Shown here: positions 1 through 9,219 of the stretch, one piece after another
Position numbering within the stretch: position 1 is the stretch's first letter
Layout: the number at the start of each line of letters is the position of its first letter
Origin: Salinarimonas sp.
GTDB taxonomy: Bacteria > Pseudomonadota > Alphaproteobacteria > Rhizobiales > Beijerinckiaceae
Assembly: GCA_020832565.1 (NCBI GenBank)
Contig: JAFIEI010000004.1
Coordinates: 1 to 64,000 of the forward strand
Direction of reading: 5' to 3'
DNA: 64,000 nucleotides
Made by a program: the position numbers and the translations under genes
Notes under the pieces: model-generated
Told to the model about the DNA's origin: nothing
Database searches by the model: none
The model's input: only the letters and a program-made list of their open reading frames with translations

Positions 1-423
1 CAGCAACTCCAGCGTCTTCGCATCGCGCCGGCCGTCGTGAAAGGCATCCAGTGCCTGCGCGAACAGGGCTCGGTCGGTATCCTCATCGGCAACCGCCTCG
101 AACAATGTCAGGCAGGAGCGTGACTTGAGATCATCGGGCGGACCGAGAACCATTCGGAGCGGGATGTCGGCATGCGCCAGAAGCAGCTGCACGCAATGGC
201 GCAGACGCGCACCCAGCACCGGATGCGCGAGGTAGGCGCGCGCCTCGCCGGCATCGGCAATGCCGTAGAAATGCGCCGTCGGGCTACGACCGAGGCCACG
301 CATTTGGGGAAAGATGAACCACATCCAATGCGAGCGCTTGCGCCCCGCTTGCAGTTCGCCGCAGGCCCGATCGTAAACGTCTTCCTGCGCAGCGACGAAA
401 CGTTCGAGCAAATCCGTCTCCAT
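1..423 (-). CDS. DUF1810 family protein (3' end cut by window edge)
   Basis: The reading frame runs open from an ATG at 423 to the window edge, 141 codons with no stop. The translation starts METDLLERFVAAQEDVYDRA and carries the DUF1810 signature: SHWMWFIFPQMRGLGRSP near residues 34-51, then AHFYGI, EARAYLAHPVLGARL and a Phe-His-Asp near the C-terminus. DUF1810 proteins are usually about 140-150 residues, so only the last few residues should be missing. The biochemical function of the family is not established. The start has a weak purine-rich stretch (GGGAG) about 12 bases upstream. It is transcribed divergently from the AEC transporter gene. Confidence 0.8.
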   Translation of the reverse strand, partial: METDLLERFVAAQEDVYDRACGELQAGRKRSHWMWFIFPQMRGLGRSPTAHFYGIADAGEARAYLAHPVLGARLRHCVQLLLAHADIPLRMVLGPPDDLKSRSCLTLFEAVADEDTDRALFAQALDAFHDGRRDAKTLELL

Positions 424-643
424 TATGCGGGGCTCCCGAGGACCGGCTGCAATCCGTTTTCCAGGATGAAGCGCAATTCGTCATCCGGTCAATCGAATGG
501 AATCAGGCGCCCCGACCCGCAGGATCACCGAAACGCGCATCGACAAACGCGCATTGACAGGGCACATGGCTGCGGCGAACTGTGCGCGCGCAACCCGCCA
601 TCATGCCCGCTTCGCGCGCTAAACCTGCAAGGCAAACGCAACC

Positions 644-1573
644 ATGGGCTCTGTCCTCGCTTCGCTCGTCCCGGTGTTTCTGGTGATCATCGCCGGATGG
701 GGCGCGCGCGTGAGCGGCTTCGTCGAGGAGCGCCACTGGCCGGGAATCGAGAAGGTCACCTATGTGGTCTTCTTCCCCGCCATCATCATCCACACGCTGG
801 CACGGGCGGATCTCTCGGAAGTGCCGGTTCTCGGAATGGGCGGGGCGATGATCGCGGCGATCCTGCTGATCGCATCGCTGCTGCTGGCCATGCGCAGCGT
901 CCTGCTCGCACGCCTGCACATCGACGGCCCGGCCTTTACCTCGCTGTTCCAGGGTTGCACGCGCTGGAACACCTTCGTCGGGCTCGCGGTCGCGGGGGCG
1001 ATGTATGGCGAGCTCGGGCTCGCCCTGATGGCCGTGGCCGTTGCAGCGATGATCCCGCTCCTGAACCTGCTCGCGATCGGAATTCTCGTGCGATATGCCT
1101 CCGGGACGGCGCAGAGCCCCGCCATGATCGCGCGCACCATCGTGACCAACCCGTTCATCTGGTCCTCGGTGACGGGGATCGTGCTCAATGTCACCGGAGC
1201 GCCGATACCCACCTTCATCGGCAGCACGATCGGCATACTCGGCGATGCCGCCCTCGCGGCGGGGCTGCTGGTCGTCGGGGCCGGGCTCGACATGCGGCGG
1301 CTGGCACGCCCGCGCGCAGCGCACTGGCTCTCGATCGGCCTCAAACTCTTCCTGCTGCCGATCATCGCCATCACCATCGCGCGGCTGGCCGGCGTCACGG
1401 GCGATGATCTCGCCATTGTCGCCATCGCCACGACGGTCCCGACCGCGAGCGGCGGCTATATTCTCGCCAAGCAGATGGGCGGAGACGCGCCCCTGATGGC
1501 CGAGATCATCACCCTGCAAACGCTTCTGGCGATTCTCACGATGCCGGTGATGATAACGCTTCTGATTGCATGA
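644..1573 (+). CDS. AEC family transporter (auxin efflux carrier fold)
   Basis: This 309-residue protein is almost entirely hydrophobic, with about ten predicted membrane segments in two halves. It opens with LVPVFLVIIAGW and contains the central QGCTRWNTFVGLA stretch (near residues 104-116), both typical of the membrane transport protein (AEC, PF03547) family. Members export or import small organic acids in bacteria; the substrate cannot be told from sequence. The start ATG at 644 has AAGG about 11 bases upstream. The gene stands alone: a divergent DUF1810 gene lies to its left and a separate promoter to its right. Confidence 0.88.
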   Translation: MGSVLASLVPVFLVIIAGWGARVSGFVEERHWPGIEKVTYVVFFPAIIIHTLARADLSEVPVLGMGGAMIAAILLIASLLLAMRSVLLARLHIDGPAFTSLFQGCTRWNTFVGLAVAGAMYGELGLALMAVAVAAMIPLLNLLAIGILVRYASGTAQSPAMIARTIVTNPFIWSSVTGIVLNVTGAPIPTFIGSTIGILGDAALAAGLLVVGAGLDMRRLARPRAAHWLSIGLKLFLLPIIAITIARLAGVTGDDLAIVAIATTVPTASGGYILAKQMGGDAPLMAEIITLQTLLAILTMPVMITLLIA

Positions 1574-1639
1574 CAATCCCCATATCACAATCTATAATTT
1601 ATAACTGCGCGGGAAAAACCGTCGACAGCATGCAACTTT

Positions 1640-1668
1640 TTGATGTAAACGTCGATTGATCTTGTATA
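1640..1668 (+). promoter_or_regulatory. Putative sigma-70-type promoter of the small gene at 1732
   Basis: TTGATG (1640-1645) is followed by a 17-base spacer and TGTATA (1663-1668) in an AT-richer stretch between the transporter and the next plus-strand gene. The spacing is ideal and each box is within two bases of consensus. It would give a leader of about 55 bases. Confidence 0.4.
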
Positions 1669-1731
1669 GGTTGTAGAACTACCGGATACACGCAGTCAGC
1701 GAAACCGGCGGTTCAAGCCTCGGGGTATGTC

Positions 1732-1992
1732 ATGCCGTTGCAAAAGCGTAACAATCAGGAGCCGCAGGGGCATGCGCGTGACGCCCAGTCCGATGGGCCC
1801 GATCAACTCGAAACGGCCCGCTACGTCGCGGCATTGACGGCGGAACTGAGCCTCATGGCGCGGCGGGCAGAGCTCCCATTGTTGAGTTATTTTCTCGAGA
1901 TGGCACGTATGGAAGCAGCCAATGCGGCGCAGCCCGTACGCCGCGCCGGCAAGGCAACCCGCGAGCGCCAGCCGCCACCCGAGAAGACCTGA
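1732..1992 (+). CDS. Small conserved hypothetical protein
   Basis: The 86-residue soluble protein has a central helical segment, ARYVAALTAELSLMARRAEL followed by PLLSYFLEMARMEA, between polar, proline-rich ends. Small proteins with a YVAxLTAEL...LARRA...L.YxLxMAR.EA core are common in Hyphomicrobiales and other alphaproteobacteria, usually annotated as hypothetical. No catalytic motif, signal peptide or membrane segment is visible. It has its own apparent promoter and converges on dprA. The function is unknown. Confidence 0.7.
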   Translation: MPLQKRNNQEPQGHARDAQSDGPDQLETARYVAALTAELSLMARRAELPLLSYFLEMARMEAANAAQPVRRAGKATRERQPPPEKT

Positions 1993-2058
1993 AGGTCCCA
2001 AGGGCGTCGTGTCGTGCCCGCCTCCCGCTCCCGAATCCGGCTTCCCCAAGCCGCATCA

Positions 2059-3309
2059 TCAGGTCAGAAGCGACACCGCATTTCCGCCGTGACGTTCCAG
2101 CCGACCGCTGATCTCGAGCTCCATCAGCACGCTGTGGACCACGCGCACCGGCAAACCCGACTGCCGTGACAGATCATCCACGGAAACCGGACTGGGGCCG
2201 AGCAGTTCGAGCATGACGCGGCGTGGATCGGCATCCGGCGCCGCTTCCAGCGCCTGCGGATGATCCGCATCTTCGGCGAACAGGGGTTCGCAATCGCCAT
2301 CCACCTCCTGCGGCACCGGCGCCCGCATCGGTGCGAGGAGCGGCTCGGCGAAATCGAGGAAGTCGAGCTCGTCCCACAGATCCTCGATGCTGTCGCCGGC
2401 GAGATCCTCGCGCGCCTCGATCCGGCTTTCCCAGTCGGTATCGATCAGCGGCATCAGGGTCTCGATCACATGCTCGGCACTGCCGCACAGATTGGCGCCC
2501 TGGCGGATGAGATCATTGGTGCCCTCGGCGCGCGGATCGAGCGGCGAACCGGGGACGGCGAAGACCTCGCGCCCCTGTTCCATGGCAAAGCGCGCGGTGA
2601 TCAGCGAACCGGATCGCCGCGCCGCCTCGATCACCACCACCCCCAGCGACAGGGCGGAGACGATGCGGTTGCGGCGGGGAAAATCGCGGGCGCGCGGCTC
2701 CCAGCCGAGCGGCATCTCGGAGACGGCCGCGCCGCCTTCGGCCAGAATGCGCTCGAGAAGCGCCTTGTTCTGGGCGGGATAGATCCGATCGTGCCCGCCG
2801 GCGAGGATCGCGATGGTATGGGCCGGCACCGCCTTGTGCGCGGCAGTGTCGATGCCGCGCGCGAGCCCCGAGACGATGCTGAAACCCGCCTCCCCCAGCT
2901 CTCCCGCGAGGCGCCCGGTGAAGGTCAGCCCCGCAGCAGAGGCATTGCGCGAGCCTACGATTCCCACCGCCGGGCGCTGCAGAATCGCCGGGTCGCCGCG
3001 CACGCAGATCATCGGCGGTGCCGTATCGGCTGCGTGGAGAGGCTTGGGATATTCCGGCTCGCCCATGGCGAGAAAGCGCCCGCCGACCCGCTCCGCGGCT
3101 TCCATCTCGCGCAGGATCTGGCTGCGCGGGGCGATGCGTATCGCGTTGCGGCCACCCTTGCGGGCGAGCTCGGGCAAGGCTTCGAGGGCTTTGGCTGCAC
3201 CGCCATAGCGGTTGATCAGCGCGCGAAAGGTACGCGGGCCTACATTCTCGCTGCGAATCAGCCGCAGCCAGTCGATCCTCTGCTCATCCGTCAGGCGTGC
3301 CGTCGTCAT
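2059..3309 (-). CDS. dprA: DNA-processing protein DprA
   Basis: DprA loads RecA onto incoming single-stranded DNA during natural transformation. The 416-residue product begins [17 protein letters not shown]. It has a helical N-terminal region, then the Rossmann-like DprA/Smf domain with [35 protein letters not shown] and [12 protein letters not shown], and a C-terminal winged-helix-like region ([20 protein letters not shown]). I place the start at 3309 rather than at an upstream in-frame ATG at 3405, because the upstream stretch lies within plsY and adds no family-like residues. It then overlaps the end of plsY by 26 bases, so it is the last gene of the pyrB-pyrC-plsY-dprA operon. Confidence 0.93.
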   Translation of the reverse strand: MTTARLTDEQRIDWLRLIRSENVGPRTFRALINRYGGAAKALEALPELARKGGRNAIRIAPRSQILREMEAAERVGGRFLAMGEPEYPKPLHAADTAPPMICVRGDPAILQRPAVGIVGSRNASAAGLTFTGRLAGELGEAGFSIVSGLARGIDTAAHKAVPAHTIAILAGGHDRIYPAQNKALLERILAEGGAAVSEMPLGWEPRARDFPRRNRIVSALSLGVVVIEAARRSGSLITARFAMEQGREVFAVPGSPLDPRAEGTNDLIRQGANLCGSAEHVIETLMPLIDTDWESRIEAREDLAGDSIEDLWDELDFLDFAEPLLAPMRAPVPQEVDGDCEPLFAEDADHPQALEAAPDADPRRVMLELLGPSPVSVDDLSRQSGLPVRVVHSVLMELEISGRLERHGGNAVSLLT

Positions 3310-3922
3310 TCCGCTTCTTGCCGATCCTGCTCTCGGTGCCAGATACCAATCTGGAGATGTTTTCTCTATGTTTCCACCAAAGCAGGATTGTAAGCAAGAT
3401 GGCAAGTTCCGCCATCTGTCCTTCTCCGAGCCACCAGAGCATGGCCGGGGCCGAAAGCGAGGCGATGAGCGCGGAGAGCGAGGAATACCGCGTGGTCACG
3501 GCAACGAGCAGCCACAGGCCGCAGAAGACGAGGGCGGCCCACAGGTTGAGGCCGATCAGCACGCCGATATAGGTGGCCACGCCCTTGCCGCCGCGAAAGC
3601 CGAGCCAGACCGGGTAGCAATGTCCCACGAAGGCACCGAGCCCCGCGAGAATCGCCGTATTCGGCCCCCATTGCCACGCAATCCACACCACGACCGTGCC
3701 CTTGAGCGCATCGAGCAACAGCGTCGCGGCCGCGAGATCCTTGCGGCCGGTGCGCAGGACGTTGGTGGTGCCGATATTGCCGGAGCCGATCTTGCGCACG
3801 TCGCCGAGGCCCGCGAGCCGTGTCAGCACGAGGCCGAACGGGATCGATCCGAGCAGATAGCCGAACAGGCCCGCCGCCAGGAAATACGGCCAGGCGAGCG
3901 CCCAGCTCATGGTCTCAGGCAT
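3284..3922 (-). CDS. plsY: Glycerol-3-phosphate acyltransferase PlsY
   Basis: PlsY transfers an acyl group from acyl-phosphate to glycerol-3-phosphate at the inner membrane, the first step of phospholipid synthesis. The 212-residue protein has the three PlsY loop motifs: [16 protein letters not shown] with the [14 protein letters not shown] loop, then [18 protein letters not shown], then a third conserved segment near [14 protein letters not shown]. Five or more membrane segments are evident. A strong Shine-Dalgarno (GGGGGAGG) precedes the ATG at 3922. It lies downstream of the pyrimidine genes and overlaps dprA. Confidence 0.95.
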   Translation of the reverse strand: MPETMSWALAWPYFLAAGLFGYLLGSIPFGLVLTRLAGLGDVRKIGSGNIGTTNVLRTGRKDLAAATLLLDALKGTVVVWIAWQWGPNTAILAGLGAFVGHCYPVWLGFRGGKGVATYIGVLIGLNLWAALVFCGLWLLVAVTTRYSSLSALIASLSAPAMLWWLGEGQMAELAILLTILLWWKHRENISRLVSGTESRIGKKRNDDGTPDG

Positions 3923-3967
3923 GATTCCTCCCCCGCAACGGACTTGCGCCGTCCCGCATTCTCAGCA

Positions 3968-5263
3968 TCAGCTTTCGAGCCTGTGCACGCAAGTGCCGCC
4001 GACATAGCTGCGCAACACCCGCCCCTCGAGTCGCGCCTCGTCGAAAGGCGTGTTCTTCGAACGCGACTGCAGATCGGTCTTGTCGAGCACATAGGGCATG
4101 TCGGGATCGAACAGCATCAGATCAGCCGGGACGCCCTTCTCCAGCCGTCCGCCCGGGATCCCGAGAATCTCGGCGGGCCGCGTCGACATCGCATGCAGCA
4201 GGCGTACCAGCGAAACCATCTCGCCGTGATGCAGGCGCAGGGCCGCCGAGAGCATCGTCTCGATCCCCACCGCCCCGTTCGCCGCTTCGGAAAAGGGCAG
4301 CCGCTTGGTCTCGACATCCTGGGGATTGTGATCGGAGACGATGACGTCGATCGTGCCGGCGGCGAGCGCGGCGATCACGGCCTGCCGCTCGTCCTCGTGG
4401 CGCAGGGGCGGCGAGAGCTTGCAGAAGGTGCGGTAATCGCCGATATCGTTCTCGTTCAGCGTAAGGTGATTGATCGAGACGCCGCAGGTCACGGCGAGGC
4501 CGCCCTGTTTGGCGCGCGCGATGATCTCCACGGAATCCGCGCAGGAGATCAGGGCCGCGTGATAGCGCCCGCTCGTGAGGCGCACGAGCCGCATGTCGCG
4601 CTCGAGGGGGATCGTCTCCGCCTCGCAGGGAATGCCGAGCAGGCCGAGCCGGGTGGCGAACTCGCCTTCGTTCATGACCCCGTCGCCGACGAGATCGGCA
4701 TCCTCGCAATGGTTGATCAGGAGCGCCCCCGCATCGCGGGCATAGAGCAGCGCCCGGCGCAGGACGCGGGGGTTGGAGACGCTCTTCGCGCCGTCCGTGA
4801 AGGCGATTGCGCCGGCTTCGCCGAGCAGCCCGAACTCGGTCATTTCCTGGCCGGCGAGCCCCTTGGTCAGCGCCGCTGCGGGATGGATGCGCACGCGGGC
4901 TGTGTCGCGGGCGCGGCGCAAGACGTAGTCGACCAGCGCGGGATCATCCACCACGGGGCTGGTGTCGGGCATGGTCAGGATGGTGGTGACACCGCCCGCC
5001 GCCGCCGCCGCGCTGAGCGAGGCGAAGGTCTCGCGATGCTCCGCGCCCGGCTCGCCGACGAAGGCGCGCATGTCGATCAGACCCGGAGCGAGCAATGCCC
5101 CGCCGCAATCGACCACCTCCGCCCCCTCCGGCGCCTGCGGAAAGCTCCCCCAGGCGATGTCGTCGATGCCCCCCTCCGCGATCCGCAGCGCGCCGAGATC
5201 GTCACGGCCCGAGGCGGGGTCGATCATGCGGGCATTGGTGAGGATGGTGGGGGGCTTTGACAT
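3968..5263 (-). CDS. Dihydroorotase-like protein, probably non-catalytic (PyrC-like)
   Basis: This 431-residue amidohydrolase-fold protein aligns with class I dihydroorotases along its length: EPGAEHRETFAS, GGVTTILTMPDTSPV, NHCEDADL, VSDHNPQD and the C-terminal LEKGVPADLMLFDP. Where active enzymes have the metal-binding HxH after beta-1 (DxHVHxREPG), this protein reads LIDMRAFVGEPG, so both histidines are gone. The usual HVST segment reads ALIS. Such pyrB-linked pseudo-dihydroorotases are known partners that stabilise aspartate transcarbamoylase in several bacteria; that role here is inference. A genuine dihydroorotase would be needed elsewhere. It lies 39 bases downstream of pyrB in the same operon. 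Confidence 0.85.
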   Translation of the reverse strand: MSKPPTILTNARMIDPASGRDDLGALRIAEGGIDDIAWGSFPQAPEGAEVVDCGGALLAPGLIDMRAFVGEPGAEHRETFASLSAAAAAGGVTTILTMPDTSPVVDDPALVDYVLRRARDTARVRIHPAAALTKGLAGQEMTEFGLLGEAGAIAFTDGAKSVSNPRVLRRALLYARDAGALLINHCEDADLVGDGVMNEGEFATRLGLLGIPCEAETIPLERDMRLVRLTSGRYHAALISCADSVEIIARAKQGGLAVTCGVSINHLTLNENDIGDYRTFCKLSPPLRHEDERQAVIAALAAGTIDVIVSDHNPQDVETKRLPFSEAANGAVGIETMLSAALRLHHGEMVSLVRLLHAMSTRPAEILGIPGGRLEKGVPADLMLFDPDMPYVLDKTDLQSRSKNTPFDEARLEGRVLRSYVGGTCVHRLES

Positions 5264-5302
5264 ATGCGCCTCGCTGGGCTGTGGACGATCGGGCCGGCGG
5301 GA

Positions 5303-6250
5303 TCAGGCTTTGACGGGCAGATGCATCGCGAGCGCCTCGAGCACGGCCATGCGCACCGCCACCCCCATCTCGACCTGTTCGCGGATCAGCGATTGCGGTC
5401 CGTCGGCGACATCCGAGGCGATCTCGACGCCGCGATTCATCGGGCCGGGATGCATCACCAGCGCATCCGGCGCGGCGAGGGCGAGCTTCTCGCGGTCGAG
5501 CCCGTAATAGCGGAAATATTCCTTCACGGAAGGCACGAAGGAGCCGTTCATGCGCTCGCGCTGGAGGCGCAGCATCATCACGATATCGGCGCCGGCCAGC
5601 CCCTCTTCCATGCGCGAGAACGTCTCGAAGCCAAGTTGCGCGATCCCGGCGGGCAGGAGCGTCGAGGGCGCGACGAGGCGCACCCGCGCGCCCATCGCGG
5701 CGAGCAGGATCATGTTGGAGCGCGCCACACGCGAATGCAGGATATCGCCGCAGATCGCCACGGTGAGCCCGGCGATGGTGCCCTTGTTACGGCGGATGGT
5801 GAGCGCGTCGAGCAGTGCCTGGGTGGGGTGTTCGTGGGAACCGTCGCCGGCATTGATGACCGAGCAATCGACCTTGCGCGCGAGCAGGTTGACGGCGCCC
5901 GCCGCATCATGGCGCACGACAATCAGATCGGGCCGCATGGCGTTGAGCGTGGCGGCGGTGTCGATCAGGGTCTCGCCCTTCTTCACCGAGGAGGAGGCGA
6001 CCGACATGTTCATCACGTCCGCGCCGAGCCGCTTGCCGGCGAGTTCGAAGGAAGCCTGGGTGCGGGTGGAGGGCTCGAAGAACAGGTTGATCTGCGTGCG
6101 CCCGCGCAGGGTCGCCTTCTTCTTCTCGACCTGGCGCGAGACGTCGACCGCCGCATCGGCGAGATCGAGCAGCGCCTTGATATCGAGCGGCGAGAGGCCC
6201 TCGATGCCGAGCAGGTGGCGGTGCGGGAAATAGGGCTGTGCATCTGTCAT
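5303..6250 (-). CDS. pyrB: Aspartate carbamoyltransferase catalytic subunit
   Basis: PyrB condenses carbamoyl phosphate with aspartate in pyrimidine synthesis. The 315-residue product carries the carbamoyl-phosphate loop [13 protein letters not shown] (near residue 55), the [13 protein letters not shown] segment with catalytic Ser and Lys, the HPTQALLD motif and the C-terminal [12 protein letters not shown]. The start at 6250 ([16 protein letters not shown]) is chosen over a longer form at 6322, because family members begin close to the HRHLLGIE segment. It is the first gene of the pyrB-pyrC-plsY-dprA operon and is divergent from ssrA. Confidence 0.95.
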   Translation of the reverse strand: MTDAQPYFPHRHLLGIEGLSPLDIKALLDLADAAVDVSRQVEKKKATLRGRTQINLFFEPSTRTQASFELAGKRLGADVMNMSVASSSVKKGETLIDTAATLNAMRPDLIVVRHDAAGAVNLLARKVDCSVINAGDGSHEHPTQALLDALTIRRNKGTIAGLTVAICGDILHSRVARSNMILLAAMGARVRLVAPSTLLPAGIAQLGFETFSRMEEGLAGADIVMMLRLQRERMNGSFVPSVKEYFRYYGLDREKLALAAPDALVMHPGPMNRGVEIASDVADGPQSLIREQVEMGVAVRMAVLEALAMHLPVKA

Positions 6251-6377
6251 CGTGAAACAACGCCATAGCGGTGAATCCCGCGCCCCGCAAGCGATCCGGC
6301 ACGGGCTGCGGCGATGATCCACGAAAACCCGTCGCGCCCCCTTTCGCGGGACGCGGAGAGCGCCTATATTGGGAGCG

Positions 6378-6712
6378 TCGTCGCAAGACGACTATGGCGA
6401 TAAACGATTGTCAGAATAAACCCTTCGGACCCGGGGGCGGTACCCGGCGCCTCCACCGAAGCCCAGAGCATGGCTTGCTGGGTTTCGGTGGGGGCGAAAC
6501 AGGATCGACGGGGGCGTAAAAGGCAGTTTTTCGCTCGGCATGGTTCCGCCGTTATCGGGCCAAATCAGTAGTTGCCAATGACAACTCTGCTATGGAAGTC
6601 CGTGCGGCCGCGTAATGCGGCTTAAGGATTCCGATCCAAGTCCTGGCGGTTAGCGTCGTCAGGCGGGGTTCGGAGGCACCTGGCAACAGAAGCCTCCACT
6701 TTCCATCACACT
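6378..6712 (+). ncRNA. ssrA: tmRNA, circularly permuted two-piece form (ssrA)
   Basis: The acceptor piece comes first. A T-arm around 6428-6447 leads into CGCCTCC (6448-6454) followed by ACC. The coding piece begins at GGGGGCG (6490-6496), which pairs with CGCCTCC to form the acceptor stem, and continues with the tmRNA-like CAGGATCGACGGGGGC segment. The roughly 30 bases between the two are the intervening segment that is removed in alphaproteobacteria. The tag frame follows at 6574-6615. A stem (GGAGGC 6672-6677 with GCCTCC 6692-6697) lies near the 3' end. The outer ends are estimated from usual piece sizes (about 80 and 220 nt). A TATATT box at 6365-6370 could be the -10 element. Confidence 0.88.
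6574..6615 (+). other. tmRNA tag-peptide reading frame
   Basis: After the TAGTT preceding the resume codon, translation reads GCC (6574) through to TAA (6613-6615), giving the tag ANDNSAMEVRAAA. The N-terminal ANDN is the typical alphaproteobacterial tag start recognised by SspB. The terminal Ala-Ala-Ala is the ClpX-recognised end. The middle (SAMEVR) differs from other tags I recall from the order. Confidence 0.85.
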
Positions 6713-6802
6713 TTCCTATGGCGCTTTCGTGCCACATATTGCATCAATGGATCTGATCACCACACGTATTCAGCACGAACCAGCCGAGCGCCGGACCCAA
6801 CC

Positions 6803-7516
6803 ATGACGCAAGACCTGATCCGCTATGATCTCCTCGTACAGGACGCCCTAAAGGGCGTGGTGCGCAAGGTTCTGGGGGATGCCGCCCGCGACGGGCTGCC
6901 CGGCGAGCATCATTTCTACGTCTCGTTCCGCACCGATTTCCCCGGCGTACGCCTGTCGACGCGCATGCGCGAGAAATACCCGCAGGACATGACGATCGTG
7001 CTGCAGCACCAGTTCTGGGATCTCTCGGTGACCGAGCATGCGCTGGAAGTCGGGCTCTCCTTCTCCGGCGTCCCCGAGCGGCTTTTGATTCCCTTCGACG
7101 CGCTGACCGGATTCTTCGACCCGTCCGTCCAGTTCGGCCTGAAATTCGAGCTGCAGCAGCCCCCGGCGCTCGCAGATTCGGGCGATTCGGACCCGGGCAC
7201 CGACAACGCCGTCGCCACACTGCGTCCGACCCCTGCCCCCGTGCGCTCCCCGCGCGGCGCCGCTTCCGAGCCCGACACGGCCGAGCCCGCCGACGATTCG
7301 GCTGAGATGGAACAGGATGACGCCGCCCCGAAGAAGGCGACGAAATCCACGTCGAAGTCGAAGCCCGGCAAAAAGACGGGTGAGAAGGCGGGCGCCAAAT
7401 CCGCCGATAAGGCGGGCGCGGATGCGGCCGGAGAGATCGCCGATTCCGACGACACCACCGACAAGACCCCCGGAGCGGAAGTCGTCAGCCTGGATTCGTT
7501 TCGCAAGAAGAATTGA
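6803..7516 (+). CDS. sspB: SspB-family ClpXP adaptor (alpha type)
   Basis: SspB tethers ssrA-tagged proteins to the ClpXP protease. The 237-residue protein starts MTQDLIRYDLLVQDALKGVVRKVL. It has the SspB fold in residues 1-120 (HHFYVSFRTDFPGVRLS, DMTIVLQHQFWDL, FSGVPERLLIPFDALTGFFDPSVQFGL). A long, highly charged Lys/Asp/Ala-rich linker follows, and the tail VVSLDSFRKKN is likely the ClpX-docking peptide. The linker is longer than the folded core needs and is probably disordered. The gene is about 90 bases downstream of the tmRNA, so tag and adaptor are neighbours. Confidence 0.92.
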   Translation: MTQDLIRYDLLVQDALKGVVRKVLGDAARDGLPGEHHFYVSFRTDFPGVRLSTRMREKYPQDMTIVLQHQFWDLSVTEHALEVGLSFSGVPERLLIPFDALTGFFDPSVQFGLKFELQQPPALADSGDSDPGTDNAVATLRPTPAPVRSPRGAASEPDTAEPADDSAEMEQDDAAPKKATKSTSKSKPGKKTGEKAGAKSADKAGADAAGEIADSDDTTDKTPGAEVVSLDSFRKKN

Positions 7517-7548
7517 GTTTGCGCGACCTCCTTACTCTACACGGGACA

Positions 7549-7623
7549 GGGGTGAGGGTGGGAAAGGCGCGGCTCGAGGGGACCGGGCGCGGCGCTTCAT
7601 CAACGCGCCTACCCCCACCCCGC
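7549..7623. repeat. Imperfect inverted repeat in the sspB / GTA intergenic region
   Basis: GGGGTGAGGGTGGG (about 7550-7563) faces CCTACCCCCACCCC (about 7609-7622), an imperfect inverted repeat with a GC-rich centre. It lies between the convergent ends of sspB and the DUF2793 gene. The G/C-run style resembles the element at 23669-23803 and the one near 61706, so it may belong to one dispersed intergenic repeat family. It could also act as a bidirectional terminator. Confidence 0.5.
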
Positions 7624-7668
7624 TCCACGCAGGGAGAGGGGAGACCAGCTGCATGCAGCCCACACCAC

Positions 7669-9177
7669 TCATCCCATGACCAGCACCCGCACCTCGCCGT
7701 CGGCGCCGTCACCGCCGGCGCCGGAGGTGGTGTCGTGACGGGTGCCGCCGCCTCCGCCTCCGCCGCCACCGGGGCCGCCGCCCGGGCCGCCATTCCCGCC
7801 ATTCGCGGCTGATGCGCCGGCACCGCCGCCGCCACCGCCACCTGCGCCTCGATCCCAGCTCTTGCCCCAGCCGCCGCCGGCGCCGTTGCCGGGTCCCGCA
7901 CCGTCGCCGCCGGGCGCTGCGCGATCGGTTCCGCCGATGGCCTGGCCGAGGCCGCCATCGCCACCCGGTGAGCGGTTGTCGTCGGTGTCGATCGCACCGC
8001 CGGCACCGCCGCCGCCGGGACCCTCGCCGCAAGGCCCCTTAGCACCGGGAGCGCCGTGATCGTGCGCCGCGGCGGCGCCGTCATTGCCGTATTGCGCGTG
8101 CCCGAGCCCGCCGCGTGACGGCGCCTGCGCGCCGGTCTTGCCGCCGCGCCCGCCATGTCCACCTTCGGCCACGAGAAGCGTCATGCCGCCGTCGCTGAGC
8201 ATGGTTTCGCCCCCGCCATCCCCGTCGAGCCCTACGGCGTCACCGTTGTCGAACACGCCATCGGCGCCGGCGCCGCCCTGCCCGATCGTGATCGCGAGCG
8301 TGTCGCCGATCTCGTTTGCGAGAAGCGTCATGCGCGCGACACCGCCGGCGCCACCGCCGCCGCCGCCATAGCGCGGTGCGGAATCGTCGCCCACCGCCCC
8401 AGAGCCACCACCGCCGCCGGCGCCGATCGCTTCGATGGTAACGCGCTTCGCCCAGGCCGGCTTGGTCCATGTGCCGTCGGCAGTGAAGATCGCGATCTTG
8501 GCCCGCGCCGCACCACGTGGGAAGCTCACAGTTCCGGTCGCGGCATCGACGCTGAGCGCATCCTGCCACACGGACCCGTCCGGGCTGACCTTGAGGGTGA
8601 AATCATCGTCGCCCAGAAGCCCGAACTCCGCCCGCGCCGACCAGTCGCGCTGGAACAGAAATCCGCCGGTATTGCCGGCCGTTTCCTTGTTGACGACAAG
8701 CCGCAGATCGCCGCTGCCGCCCTCCCCCGCCTCGCGCGCGGCAAACAAGGCCGCGTTGAGCTTGGCGGCAAAGGGATTTTGCGCATCGGGCGCGGTGCCG
8801 ATACCGAGCTGGTCGTAGGTTTCGGGAAAGGTGATCAGCTCCTCGAGATCGCGCCAGACGCTCCCGTCATGCATCAGCAGCGCCGCTTCGCCCGCATCAT
8901 AGGCGAGCCAACCCGCATGCGGGGCAAGGAAGCGCCAGGATCCGGCATCGAACAAGGCGATCATGCCCTCCTGCCCGGTGAAATCCCCGCTTGCCTCCGG
9001 CCCGACGATAACGCGCATGCCCTCATCCGGCTCCGTCGGCGGCGCGTCGAGGTCGCGCGCATCGATGGCGATCTGGGCTAGCGCGTCGATCAGGAGCAGC
9101 GCCTCGTTATGGGTGACGTGCTTTTGCGCCTGAGCCGCCGCGAGCAGCGGCAGCGCCAGATGAGGGGTGAGGCTCAT
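7669..9177 (-). CDS. DUF2793 domain protein with glycine-rich fibre-like C-terminus (GTA cluster)
   Basis: Residues 1-200 form a DUF2793-like region: MSLTPHLALPLLAAAQAQKHVTHNEALLLID, then LLVVN-like and FLFQRDWSARAEFGLLG segments. From about residue 235 a FTADGTWTKPAWAKRVTIEAIGAGGGG motif opens a very long Gly-rich tail (to residue 502). That motif and the Gly repeats are typical of phage tail-fibre or spike tips. It is the last gene of the GTA cluster, 42 bases after the megatron gene, with a good Shine-Dalgarno (GAGGAA). Proteins of this kind act as attachment spikes in Rhodobacter GTA; I infer a similar adsorption role here. Confidence 0.75.
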   Translation of the reverse strand: MSLTPHLALPLLAAAQAQKHVTHNEALLLIDALAQIAIDARDLDAPPTEPDEGMRVIVGPEASGDFTGQEGMIALFDAGSWRFLAPHAGWLAYDAGEAALLMHDGSVWRDLEELITFPETYDQLGIGTAPDAQNPFAAKLNAALFAAREAGEGGSGDLRLVVNKETAGNTGGFLFQRDWSARAEFGLLGDDDFTLKVSPDGSVWQDALSVDAATGTVSFPRGAARAKIAIFTADGTWTKPAWAKRVTIEAIGAGGGGGSGAVGDDSAPRYGGGGGGAGGVARMTLLANEIGDTLAITIGQGGAGADGVFDNGDAVGLDGDGGGETMLSDGGMTLLVAEGGHGGRGGKTGAQAPSRGGLGHAQYGNDGAAAAHDHGAPGAKGPCGEGPGGGGAGGAIDTDDNRSPGGDGGLGQAIGGTDRAAPGGDGAGPGNGAGGGWGKSWDRGAGGGGGGGAGASAANGGNGGPGGGPGGGGGGGGGTRHDTTSGAGGDGADGEVRVLVMG

Positions 9178-9219
9178 GGCGGGTTCCTCGTGTCAGGGCT
9201 GTAAGGGAAGAGAGCGGGT

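Noticed and set aside
3212-5260. Long plus-strand open frame opposite plsY and pyrC
   Set aside because: It is a high-GC antisense shadow; residues are His/Arg/Glu-rich low complexity, and the minus strand holds well-recognised genes.
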